DNA of 21,442 bases from CAYQUL01 sp964568925 (lineage in GTDB: Bacteria > Patescibacteriota > Microgenomatia > UBA8517), in assembly GCA_964568925.1 (NCBI GenBank), contig CAZMSJ010000015.1, positions 1 through 21,442 of the forward strand, given 5' to 3'. Position 1 is the first letter of the stretch. The number at the start of each line of letters is the position of its first letter. Shown piece by piece: positions 14,656 to 21,442 of this stretch. A program made the position numbers and the translations under genes. The notes under the pieces are model-generated. The model was given only the letters and a program-made list of their open reading frames with translations. It did no database searches and had not been told where the DNA came from.

Positions 14656-15345
14656 TTATTTTTGTGCAACAAGTGTAGCCACGCATGGAAAGTCTGGATC
14701 ATTGAAGTTGAAATATTTTTCTGGTACATCCTGTTTTGACATTCCGATCCAAAAGGCTAAACCAACGTACACATTTCCAATATCTTTAACCTCAATTTTG
14801 TTCTTTTTGAATGATTGCTCAAATAGTTTCTTCACGCCTTTTGAAGTGTATCTTGTATAACCTTTATTACTTGCTTCCTGTGGTGCAAGAGAAGCAGTCG
14901 TGAGAAGGACATGTCCTCCAGGTTTAAGAATTCGATACACCTCAGCGATCGCTTCACGTTGCTTTTCAACCAAATTAATTACATGAGTTAAAAGCACTGT
15001 ATCAAAAGAATTTGATGGAACCATTGACATGTCGGCCAAATCCGCGTAGACAGTAGCTTTTCTGTTATTTCTGTTTATATCCAAAATCTCAGATTTAGTT
15101 ACATTACTTCCAAATCGACTTGTGTATACATTGTCACCGATTTCCAAGACTCTACCCAATATGAGGTGCGAATTTTCCGAAAGAAATTTTTCAATCAATA
15201 CTCGATCTACGGGTGTTCCGCGGTCAAATCCAAACTTTCTACTAAGTGGTAGATCTAGCTCCCATATTGTTTTAGGAGCTGGATATAGAAAACGCATTAC
15301 TAAAGCTCTTATTTGGAAAATAATAGATAATATAATATTTTTCAT
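14656..15345 (-). CDS. class I SAM-dependent methyltransferase
   Basis: The 229-residue protein has a short N-terminal hydrophobic stretch, then FGFDRGTPVDRVLIEKFL (38-55), a lead-in typical of methyltransferases found in polysaccharide clusters. The SAM-binding core follows: RVLEIGD (65-71, motif I), SEILDI (85-90), ADLADMSMVP (101-110), FDTVLLTHVINLV (114-126) and RILKPGGHVLLTT (138-150). It probably methylates a sugar or the glycan end, which could cap the chain. Its start makes TAATG with the stop of the preceding fusion gene. The family is clear; the methyl acceptor is inferred from context only. Confidence 0.88.
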   Translation of the reverse strand: MKNIILSIIFQIRALVMRFLYPAPKTIWELDLPLSRKFGFDRGTPVDRVLIEKFLSENSHLILGRVLEIGDNVYTSRFGSNVTKSEILDINRNNRKATVYADLADMSMVPSNSFDTVLLTHVINLVEKQREAIAEVYRILKPGGHVLLTTASLAPQEASNKGYTRYTSKGVKKLFEQSFKKNKIEVKDIGNVYVGLAFWIGMSKQDVPEKYFNFNDPDFPCVATLVAQK

Positions 15346-18300
15346 TAATTTTGATTTGGTAAAATATCTGTATTTAATAATTCAGTTGCACTGTTTTTCT
15401 TTACTTCTGAATCAACTAGTTGATAGAAATGTGTAGAACATTCATTCCAATCGAATTTGCGTGACCAAACATATGCATTATTTGATAACGTTCGTAGATA
15501 CTTTTTATTTTTAATAAGTTCAATCATAGTGCTTGACATCATTTCGACGTTTTTAACGGGAACAAGAATACCTGTTTTCCCGTCTACCACTGAATCTCTC
15601 AGTCCGTTCGTGTCAGACGCAATTACAGGAGTTCCACAAGCATTCGCTTCAATTACAGTAATACCCCACCCTTCAAAAGATGAAGGCTGTACAGAAACCC
15701 AACTCTTAGCGAGTAATTTTACTTTTTCACGGTCTGTTACTTTATTCGTAAAAATTACATTTGACTCAATTTCCAACTCAGAGACAAGTTTAGCTAAGGA
15801 ACCACTCGTGTCGCCTTCTCCAACGATGTACAACACTGAATTAGGGTAAAACTTCACCACATTCGCAAATGCTTTGACGGCTACGTCAACATTTTTGTAT
15901 CTTTTAAGTCTCCCGAGATAAATGAATGTCGGTTTATTGCTTTTCTTTAATTTCTTGTAAGACTTTGTATTTACACCCGGTGAAATAACTTCAATTTCAT
16001 TCTTCTTACTACATCCAAGTTTAATAATATCTTTCTTAGAAGATTCTGAAACGGTTATCACCTTAATATTTTTATACACACGTGGCATGATTTGTTTCTC
16101 GATAAACATTGCGATAGTAGAAAGTGGAAATATTAAATTATCTCGAAATACTTCCTGGTGCACATGATGAATTAGAAGAAAAATTGGCTTGCGTACATAT
16201 AAAGGAGTAAAGAAAGGTACTCCATTTTCACTGTCAATAATAACATCGAATGAACCTCTAAATCTAAAAATATAGTAGAGGAACCCCCACACATATACAG
16301 TGTATGTTCCACCTCTTCTCACAACTCGAACACCATCAAGAACTTCATGACGTTTCTGGAAGGTATCATTTCCACAAAATAGAGTAACTTGGTTTCCATC
16401 TTCTACCCAACGCTTCGCGATTTCATGCATATAGGTTTCAGCTCCACCAGCCCATACATGTTTTGTATCCCTCCAGTTAAAAAACAATATTTTAAGTTTT
16501 CCATTTTCAAGATTTTTTTTGTTTTTTGGAATAGAACCAAATAGCCCCAAAAAATCTACGATGTTCTTGAGAAAAACTATTGTTTGAAGATAAAAGTAGT
16601 GAAGTAGAAGTAAAACAATGAGATGAATTGCACTAACAATAGACATTACATAAGCTACCTCTTCAAAATTCGCATGGAACATAGCTAGTGCTACAACTTG
16701 AAGAACTGATACGATAAAGCTAACAACAGGAAATATATTGTGTCTTTTAATTTGATGGTAAGAAACAATATTAACAGCTACAGTAGTCAAGACCATTGCT
16801 CCTGTATAGATCGTTAGGAGAGGAAGAATTGGTAAGGTATTCTTTCCAAAAAGGAATGGAACCGTGATATTTCCAAAAACACCCAAGAATACAAATCCGA
16901 CCATGCTCGCAGCGGTTGTCGCAAATATAAGCTTTACAAAGACTCTATCGCTACTATTGCCTGAGCCTTCAGCCTTGCTAACCAACGGGATAATAAACTG
17001 TGCAAAAAGTGAACCAAGGAAATAAATCATCTTTCCTACGAGTGATAGTAACGTGTACAAACCAGCATCACGCGGAGATAGAAATATTTTTGCTAAAATT
17101 ACATCGAACGTTAAAAAGGCAACGGAGGATATTTTTGTTAATAGTGAAGTTGAAAAAAACTTCATAGGAAAGTTCATATCAGATCTTGCTGCTTTAGATA
17201 CCGGCTCTGACTTAAGTCGAAGAATAACAATCCACGAGACGGCGAAGATAATAGTCATTGATAACGGGGTTGCAGAATATACAAGTTCAGGTTTGCCTAT
17301 TTCTACAAGTACAAATGCCAACACAAATTTTGCGATTGCTTCAATTAGAGCTGTTATCGCAATAACCATAAACTGTAAATTTCCACCCAAAAAACCACTA
17401 TCAACGGCACTAAGAATACCGATGATCCACACAGGGGCGAACAGTATAAACGGGATCGGATCCGTTGAATTAAAAAGGTGCATTAAGAGTGGAGTTAATA
17501 AAAGCCAAATTCCTGATAGAAGAAATGCCACTATAGTCCAACTTTTACGGGTATTTACCCAAAATTCTTTTACAGTTGTTTTGTGTTTACCAAGAAGATA
17601 TGCACTTTTGTAGGTAACTGTACGTGCCAATCCTGCAGTCAATATTTGTGATAAAGACAAGAAACTACCAATTAATCCAATCACACCAAACATTTCAGGT
17701 GCAAGGACTCTACCAAGGTAGGCATTGTATAAAAATCCAAAAACATTACCGAGGAAACCAGCTAAGATAAGAAAACCTCCTGATATGGTGCTATTTCCCA
17801 ACAATCTCTTTGCAAAATTCTTCGAACGAATTGGTTGAACCATTGCCTCTACCTCATCAGCGATCTCCTCATTGGTATCTACAATCTTTTTTAAGGTTTG
17901 ATTTAATCCATGGTTTGTCTTTTCCCAATAATGAGGCTTGGTGATCAATTGCCACAAAGCCATAACTGCCGCAATACTGGTGATAATCCAATAGAGTGGG
18001 ACAAGGAATACAAACTTGATTAAGCCCCAATGACCTCGTTTTGCACAACCAATCATGTAGTTATACAAGTACATGAAGTTTCCAATAATTAAGGCAAAAC
18101 CTGCCATGTAGAAAACAAGTGGAGGAAACAGCGCTTCAATGGTTGGACCAACGAACTTGTAAGCGACGAAGTAAGCGACAGTGATTAACCACAATAGAGG
18201 GTTAATGAGCATGAAGGTCATACGCATTCCAATAACTAGTTGAAAAACGAGTGCTTGAAAACCAAAAGCACGGAAGAGTTCAATTGGGTTTCGCATGTGC

Positions 18301-20033
18301 ACCAAATACGTTTGGAAGTATCCTTTGATCCAGCGTGAGCGTTGGCGAATCCAGTTCCAGACTCTACTGTTAGCTTCTTCAAGAGTTGTTGAGTCAACAA
18401 TTGCTGTCTTGTATCCGTTTTTAAACAAACGCATTCCAAGGTCAGCATCTTCTGTAACGTTAAACGGATCCCATGCGTTTAGAGCAATCAAATCGTCTCG
18501 TCTAAAGTGGTTACTTGTTCCTCCGAGCGGAATAATACCGTCAATTGACTGCAAACCAGGCAAAATAATATCAAACCAAAGACTGTACTCAGCCGTAAAC
18601 AAACGGGTCAATAAATTGTCTGTAGAGTTAAAGTAATTCAACTTACACTGAATACAACCGTACTTTTTACCGAGCTTAAGGAAGGAAAGATACACTTTCT
18701 TTAACTGAAGTGGATCTGGTTTATCCTCTGCATCATAAATAACGACATACTCCCCTGTCGCAACTGACAAACCGTAGTTACATGCCTTTGGCTTAGACTT
18801 TGGGAATGAATGAGGAACAACAACAATAGTAAAGTGACTTGGAAGATTCATTGAACGAGCTGCCTCAATAGTCTTTGTGTCGTCTTCTTCAAGAAGCAGT
18901 AATACTTCAAGTTTCTTTTTAGGCCAATCAAGTGTTTCCATAGCCTCAACGAACTGTGGCAAAATGTGTGCTTCTTTATAGAGTGGGCACAAAACTGAGT
19001 AGACAGGTAGATCTCTATCTTTCAGTTCATTAATCTTTTCGTCAGCAACAACAATTTCTGGAGGGAAATGAAGACTCTTTAATAGTACATATCCACTAAA
19101 CAATACGTCGATAAAGTAGATTAATGACAAAACGGCAGTGAAGGCCAAAGCTGTGGCAAAAGGATTTAAAACGATTCCAAACACAATTGCAGCTACGATA
19201 CTACTAATGACTATCCGCTGGTTTGCAGTCGTGGTCATGATGGCTGAATCCTTCGGATGTAGCTTTGTGTGAGTGATGTAGCGCTTCTTTTTAAAGGCCA
19301 ATCCTGACCCCATCATTTGATCATCTTCTGAAACAATTGGATAGACTTTTCGTCGTGACATACGGAGCTGCAAAGCTCTGGCTCCAATTTCAGTAGATGC
19401 TCTGAGGACTCGAACGTTTGATTGTCCGTTCGCTCGCTCTAAAAATTCCATATCTACAGAAGCTGCTGTGTAGCCTAATTCTCGTGCTGTATGAAGGAGT
19501 GGCATATCAAGGGTCCATGGAGTAACGTCTTTCTCAGACAAGTGGGTAATGATCTCTCTTCGGAATACTTTGATACCAGACTGGACATCAGTATCCATTC
19601 CCATGAGAACTTTTCCAAACAGATATCGGTATGATTTTGAAAGGAATTTACGAATGAAGTTTGTGTGTCTCTTTGTTCTGTTTCCTACAGCAACACCGTG
19701 TGTTACCGCCAAATCGTACATTTCAGGAAGTAATTCTGGGGGGTATTGGAGGTCTCCATCGATCATCGCCACAAATTCACTCTTTGCGAGTTTGCTTCCT
19801 TCAAGGATTGAATAAGCCTTCCCTGGTTTGCCTCTTTTTGTACGGGTAGTTATTGGGTATTTTTCCCTAAGTTCTCTCAGGATTTTCACAGTATCGTCTG
19901 AAGAGTGATCGTCGATAAAGATAATATCGTAAACGATATTCGCCTTTTTGAGGGCAGCATGGATCCTTCTCACTAAAGGAGTGACATTTTTAGCCTCATT
20001 TTTAACTGGGACAACGACAGATAATCTCTTCAT
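15345..20033 (-). CDS. four-module fusion: DPM1-like GT2, processive GT2, MOP-type flippase, GT4 glycosyltransferase
   Basis: A single 1562-residue frame joins four proteins normally encoded separately. Module 1 (about 1-235) is a polyprenyl-phosphate mannosyltransferase-like GT2: RLSVVVPVKNEAKNV, IFIDDHSSDDTV and MIDGDLQYPPE (DxD at 92-94). Module 2 (about 270-700) is a membrane GT2 of the processive cellulose/hyaluronan synthase type: membrane pair at 275-320, YDAED (433-437), VTEDADLG (526-533), RQRSRWIKG with QxxRW at 564-568, and further membrane segments at 590-695. Module 3 (about 740-1160) is a Wzx/MurJ-like flippase with about twelve membrane segments. Module 4 (about 1179-1545) is a GT4 with AGGAET (1195-1200), YLGRLKRYKN (1372-1381) and EX7E (Glu1454, Glu1462). 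All key residues are present. It leads the operon, behind its own promoter. Confidence 0.92.
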   Translation of the reverse strand: MKRLSVVVPVKNEAKNVTPLVRRIHAALKKANIVYDIIFIDDHSSDDTVKILRELREKYPITTRTKRGKPGKAYSILEGSKLAKSEFVAMIDGDLQYPPELLPEMYDLAVTHGVAVGNRTKRHTNFIRKFLSKSYRYLFGKVLMGMDTDVQSGIKVFRREIITHLSEKDVTPWTLDMPLLHTARELGYTAASVDMEFLERANGQSNVRVLRASTEIGARALQLRMSRRKVYPIVSEDDQMMGSGLAFKKKRYITHTKLHPKDSAIMTTTANQRIVISSIVAAIVFGIVLNPFATALAFTAVLSLIYFIDVLFSGYVLLKSLHFPPEIVVADEKINELKDRDLPVYSVLCPLYKEAHILPQFVEAMETLDWPKKKLEVLLLLEEDDTKTIEAARSMNLPSHFTIVVVPHSFPKSKPKACNYGLSVATGEYVVIYDAEDKPDPLQLKKVYLSFLKLGKKYGCIQCKLNYFNSTDNLLTRLFTAEYSLWFDIILPGLQSIDGIIPLGGTSNHFRRDDLIALNAWDPFNVTEDADLGMRLFKNGYKTAIVDSTTLEEANSRVWNWIRQRSRWIKGYFQTYLVHMRNPIELFRAFGFQALVFQLVIGMRMTFMLINPLLWLITVAYFVAYKFVGPTIEALFPPLVFYMAGFALIIGNFMYLYNYMIGCAKRGHWGLIKFVFLVPLYWIITSIAAVMALWQLITKPHYWEKTNHGLNQTLKKIVDTNEEIADEVEAMVQPIRSKNFAKRLLGNSTISGGFLILAGFLGNVFGFLYNAYLGRVLAPEMFGVIGLIGSFLSLSQILTAGLARTVTYKSAYLLGKHKTTVKEFWVNTRKSWTIVAFLLSGIWLLLTPLLMHLFNSTDPIPFILFAPVWIIGILSAVDSGFLGGNLQFMVIAITALIEAIAKFVLAFVLVEIGKPELVYSATPLSMTIIFAVSWIVILRLKSEPVSKAARSDMNFPMKFFSTSLLTKISSVAFLTFDVILAKIFLSPRDAGLYTLLSLVGKMIYFLGSLFAQFIIPLVSKAEGSGNSSDRVFVKLIFATTAASMVGFVFLGVFGNITVPFLFGKNTLPILPLLTIYTGAMVLTTVAVNIVSYHQIKRHNIFPVVSFIVSVLQVVALAMFHANFEEVAYVMSIVSAIHLIVLLLLHYFYLQTIVFLKNIVDFLGLFGSIPKNKKNLENGKLKILFFNWRDTKHVWAGGAETYMHEIAKRWVEDGNQVTLFCGNDTFQKRHEVLDGVRVVRRGGTYTVYVWGFLYYIFRFRGSFDVIIDSENGVPFFTPLYVRKPIFLLIHHVHQEVFRDNLIFPLSTIAMFIEKQIMPRVYKNIKVITVSESSKKDIIKLGCSKKNEIEVISPGVNTKSYKKLKKSNKPTFIYLGRLKRYKNVDVAVKAFANVVKFYPNSVLYIVGEGDTSGSLAKLVSELEIESNVIFTNKVTDREKVKLLAKSWVSVQPSSFEGWGITVIEANACGTPVIASDTNGLRDSVVDGKTGILVPVKNVEMMSSTMIELIKNKKYLRTLSNNAYVWSRKFDWNECSTHFYQLVDSEVKKNSATELLNTDILPNQN

Positions 20034-20081
20034 GGATAGGTACAGGGTATCTCCAGAAGGGGCATCATCTGAAGGTATAGT

Positions 20082-20110
20082 ATTATACTAGGGGATTACT
20101 ATTTTGACAA
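20082..20110 (-). promoter_or_regulatory. sigma70-type promoter of the large glycan operon
   Basis: On the minus strand TTGTCA (20110-20105) and a perfect TATAAT (20087-20082) are 17 nt apart. The predicted start site near 20075 leaves a leader of about 41 nt before the ATG at 20033, with a GGAG at 20054-20051 that is too far (17 nt) to be a typical SD. It is the only strong promoter found for the ten-gene run down to 5811. Confidence 0.82.
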
Positions 20111-20138
20111 GTAAACCTTTAACAATGAGGGATTATAA

Positions 20139-20165
20139 CCTAGCACTTAACATAAAAGCACTAGG
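20139..20165. repeat. imperfect inverted repeat in divergent promoter region
   Basis: CCTAG and CTAGG (20139-20143 and 20161-20165), extended inward by CACTT and AAGCA with two mismatches, lie between the two divergent promoters. It has no T-run on either side. It could be an operator or chance. Confidence 0.25.
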
Positions 20166-20190
20166 CAAAAAACACGATTACTAAAGGATG

Positions 20191-20199
20191 TGTTACAAT
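20191..20199 (+). promoter_or_regulatory. candidate extended -10 promoter for the 174-residue protein gene
   Basis: TGTTACAAT (TG at 20191-20192, TACAAT at 20194-20199) fits an extended -10 element. No -35 box is visible at 16-18 nt. A start near 20206 would leave a leader of about 47 nt with AAAGGA (SD core AGGA 20239-20242) 10 nt before the ATG. Confidence 0.45.
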
Positions 20200-20252
20200 C
20201 ACGTTCGTTTTTAGTGTTGAATTGAAGAATCAAACAAAAGGAATCTTATAAC

Positions 20253-20777
20253 ATGAAGGATCTTTTGAAAGAATTGTTAGTTCACTTTCCAAAAATGGAT
20301 CGTGCTGAAATAGAAGTAGCTGGTGCTCTACCAAAAGTTTCACGATATATCATGGCAGTACTCGGGATATGCCTCACAACGGAACAAGAGATGCTCTTAG
20401 CAAGATCATTAAAGGCTACTAGCTATCAAATGCATGGATATATTTCTGATACAAAAGTTGGTTGGATCAGTCTCGCTCTAACTGTAAACGGAGATATCAC
20501 GATAGTGCAAGTCAAAGGCACGGAAGGCTATTCGGCAACTATGTTTGCTCAAACTGACCGATATCATCCAAAGTTATCGATGGATATACGAACGTATAGC
20601 AAAGGAGTCAAGAAGAGCGATAGACAATCCTACGTGTGTCAGCAATCAGCTCGCTTTTCACCCGAAGATATATGGTACAAAAGAGCTTCTGAGGTATTTT
20701 TGATGTTGCTTGCAAATGAAGCAAGCGAAACTCACAAGTTTAAACAAATTGTGACAGTTGAAGCATTTCGAAAATAA
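20253..20777 (+). CDS. conserved-looking protein of unknown function (174 residues)
   Basis: Not recognised. The protein appears soluble and cytoplasmic, with no signal peptide or membrane segment. The N-terminal third (1-60) looks helical (MKDLLKELLVHF to LLARSLKATS). A central part (about 60-125) with alternating hydrophobic residues (GWISLALTVNGDITIVQVKG, then YSATMFAQTDRYHP) suggests a beta-rich domain, and the C-terminal 35 residues look helical again. It is flanked by an SD with normal spacing, a candidate promoter and a strong terminator, so it is a stand-alone transcription unit and very likely a real gene. It is divergent from the glycan operon but nothing ties it functionally to that operon. 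Confidence 0.8.
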   Translation: MKDLLKELLVHFPKMDRAEIEVAGALPKVSRYIMAVLGICLTTEQEMLLARSLKATSYQMHGYISDTKVGWISLALTVNGDITIVQVKGTEGYSATMFAQTDRYHPKLSMDIRTYSKGVKKSDRQSYVCQQSARFSPEDIWYKRASEVFLMLLANEASETHKFKQIVTVEAFRK

Positions 20778-20781
20778 AGGG

Positions 20782-20814
20782 AGCCAGCTCATACGTGAGC
20801 TGGCTATTTCTATT
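20782..20814. terminator. bidirectional intrinsic terminator
   Basis: AGCCAGCTCA (20782-20791) pairs perfectly with TGAGCTGGCT (20796-20805) around a TACG tetraloop; ATTTCTATT follows on the plus strand. Read from the other side the stem is followed by CCCTTTATTTTC. It lies 4 nt after the plus-strand stop at 20777 and begins 4 nt past the minus-strand stop at 20810, so it can serve both convergent genes. Confidence 0.85.
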
Positions 20815-21442
20815 CGACAAGTAATTCACCTAAGACAGGTATCAGCCCATCTCCAAACTTTACCGGTACAAACTGCATATCAAATGACCGAATGATAGGC
20901 CCAAGGGCCGCACTATCATCAATCAACAAGCACTCATGTGGTAAAACATCATGCTCCCTCATAAAGCGAGAGAAAAATATGTTATCCCCATCTTTGGAAC
21001 AGTCACGTTTTAAGACACGTGAGACAGCTGAGTTCAAAATGTAGTCAAATTTGAGCTTCAAATTCAAACTGGGAATTGTCCATCTGTAAAAAGAATCCAT
21101 GTTGTCTGTGGCTATCCCAACATGTATCCCTTTTGAACGGATTTGATGAATTAGAGGAAGAGCACCAGGAATAACTGTATGTGTCTCAGCGCTTTTCACA
21201 AATTCATCAAACAACGTACTGTAGGAAAGATTCGTTGCTTTCGCAATTCTCCGAACAACTTCCTCTGAACTAATGGAACCTCTCATCCAGGAATCCAAAA
21301 ACTGTGGTTTTTGGTCGGACATCTCACCTTCAATTACTGACCAATAATGATGGTGTGGATGTTTTGTATCTTCGAGCTGGTGCCAGAACTTTGTTACTGA
21401 CAATGTTCCATACCAATCGATAAAGACAACCTTAATGCCTTT
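20810..21442 (-). CDS. HAD-superfamily hydrolase, 5' end beyond the window
   Basis: The frame stays open to the window's right edge. The last codons encode KVVFIDWYGTLS, HAD motif I, with the nucleophile Asp at 21418-21416 and a DxYGT form like that of haloacid-dehalogenase-type members. Motif II is GIATDN (Thr), motif III a Lys in RVLKRDCSKDGDN, and motif IV LLIDDS. A helical cap lies between motifs I and II (roughly the DSWMRGSISSEEVVRRIA region). A TTG at 21403 is not the real start, because motif I lies upstream of it. These enzymes hydrolyse phosphate esters or related bonds; the substrate is not predictable. At least 210 residues are visible and only a few are probably missing. Confidence 0.85.
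   Translation of the reverse strand, partial: KGIKVVFIDWYGTLSVTKFWHQLEDTKHPHHHYWSVIEGEMSDQKPQFLDSWMRGSISSEEVVRRIAKATNLSYSTLFDEFVKSAETHTVIPGALPLIHQIRSKGIHVGIATDNMDSFYRWTIPSLNLKLKFDYILNSAVSRVLKRDCSKDGDNIFFSRFMREHDVLPHECLLIDDSAALGPIIRSFDMQFVPVKFGDGLIPVLGELLVE

Noticed and set aside
17053..17613. Plus-strand frame of 186 codons inside the four-module gene
   Set aside because: It lies opposite the flippase module, which shows clear membrane-protein sequence, and has no recognisable motif or ribosome site.
20104..20139. Plus-strand TTGACA with TATAAC as promoter
   Set aside because: The spacing is 24 nt, too long for a sigma70-type promoter; the extended -10 at 20191 fits better.

Overview
The window looks like a chromosomal segment of a low-GC bacterium of the candidate phyla radiation (Patescibacteria, probably Parcubacteria-like). 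This is inferred from gene content and style: tightly overlapping genes, mostly without Shine-Dalgarno sites; a trmD outside the usual rpsP-rimM-trmD-rplS context on the visible side; TasA/SipW-type and sortase surface systems; and very large membrane glycosyltransferase fusions. TGA works as a normal stop (for example at 8698 and 12560), so this is not the TGA=Gly code of Gracilibacteria/SR1. No tRNA, rRNA, CRISPR array or insertion sequence was seen, and no stretch over 300 bases lacks a gene.

Left part, plus strand (1-2904): a structured leader, trmD (tRNA m1G37 methyltransferase), a 226-nt spacer with a candidate promoter and hairpins, then a TasA-like secreted protein with an unusually strong ribosome binding site, and a SipW-type signal peptidase. 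The peptidase carries a long C-terminal extension. That extension begins with what looks like a second, TasA-like signal peptide and cleavage site, followed by a Pro/Thr linker and an Asp/Glu/His-rich region with four Cys.

Middle and right, minus strand (20033 down to 2901): a strong promoter at 20082-20110 starts a compact cluster of ten genes. In order of transcription they are: a 1562-residue four-module protein (DPM1-like GT2, processive GT2, MOP-type flippase, GT4), a SAM methyltransferase, a GT4, a GT2, a polysaccharide deacetylase, a GrpB-like nucleotidyltransferase, a GT2, two GT-C-like polytopic membrane proteins, and a membrane-anchored glycoside-hydrolase-like protein. Most junctions overlap by 1-4 nt or have gaps of 1-10 nt. 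A second promoter (TTGACA-17-TATAAT) drives a secreted protein ending in an LAATG sorting signal together with its sortase. A third promoter, placed so that the mRNA would be almost leaderless, drives a membrane GT2 whose reading frame is broken by an apparent single-base loss.

Right end: a divergent plus-strand gene for a 174-residue protein of unknown function, a bidirectional terminator, and a HAD-family hydrolase on the minus strand whose 5' end runs off the window.

Taken together the window reads as a cell-surface locus. One operon makes, flips, trims and transfers a glycan, and two secretion or anchoring modules (TasA/SipW and LAATG/sortase) place proteins outside. The Thr/Ser/Pro-rich segments of those exported proteins are plausible glycosylation targets; this link is inference.
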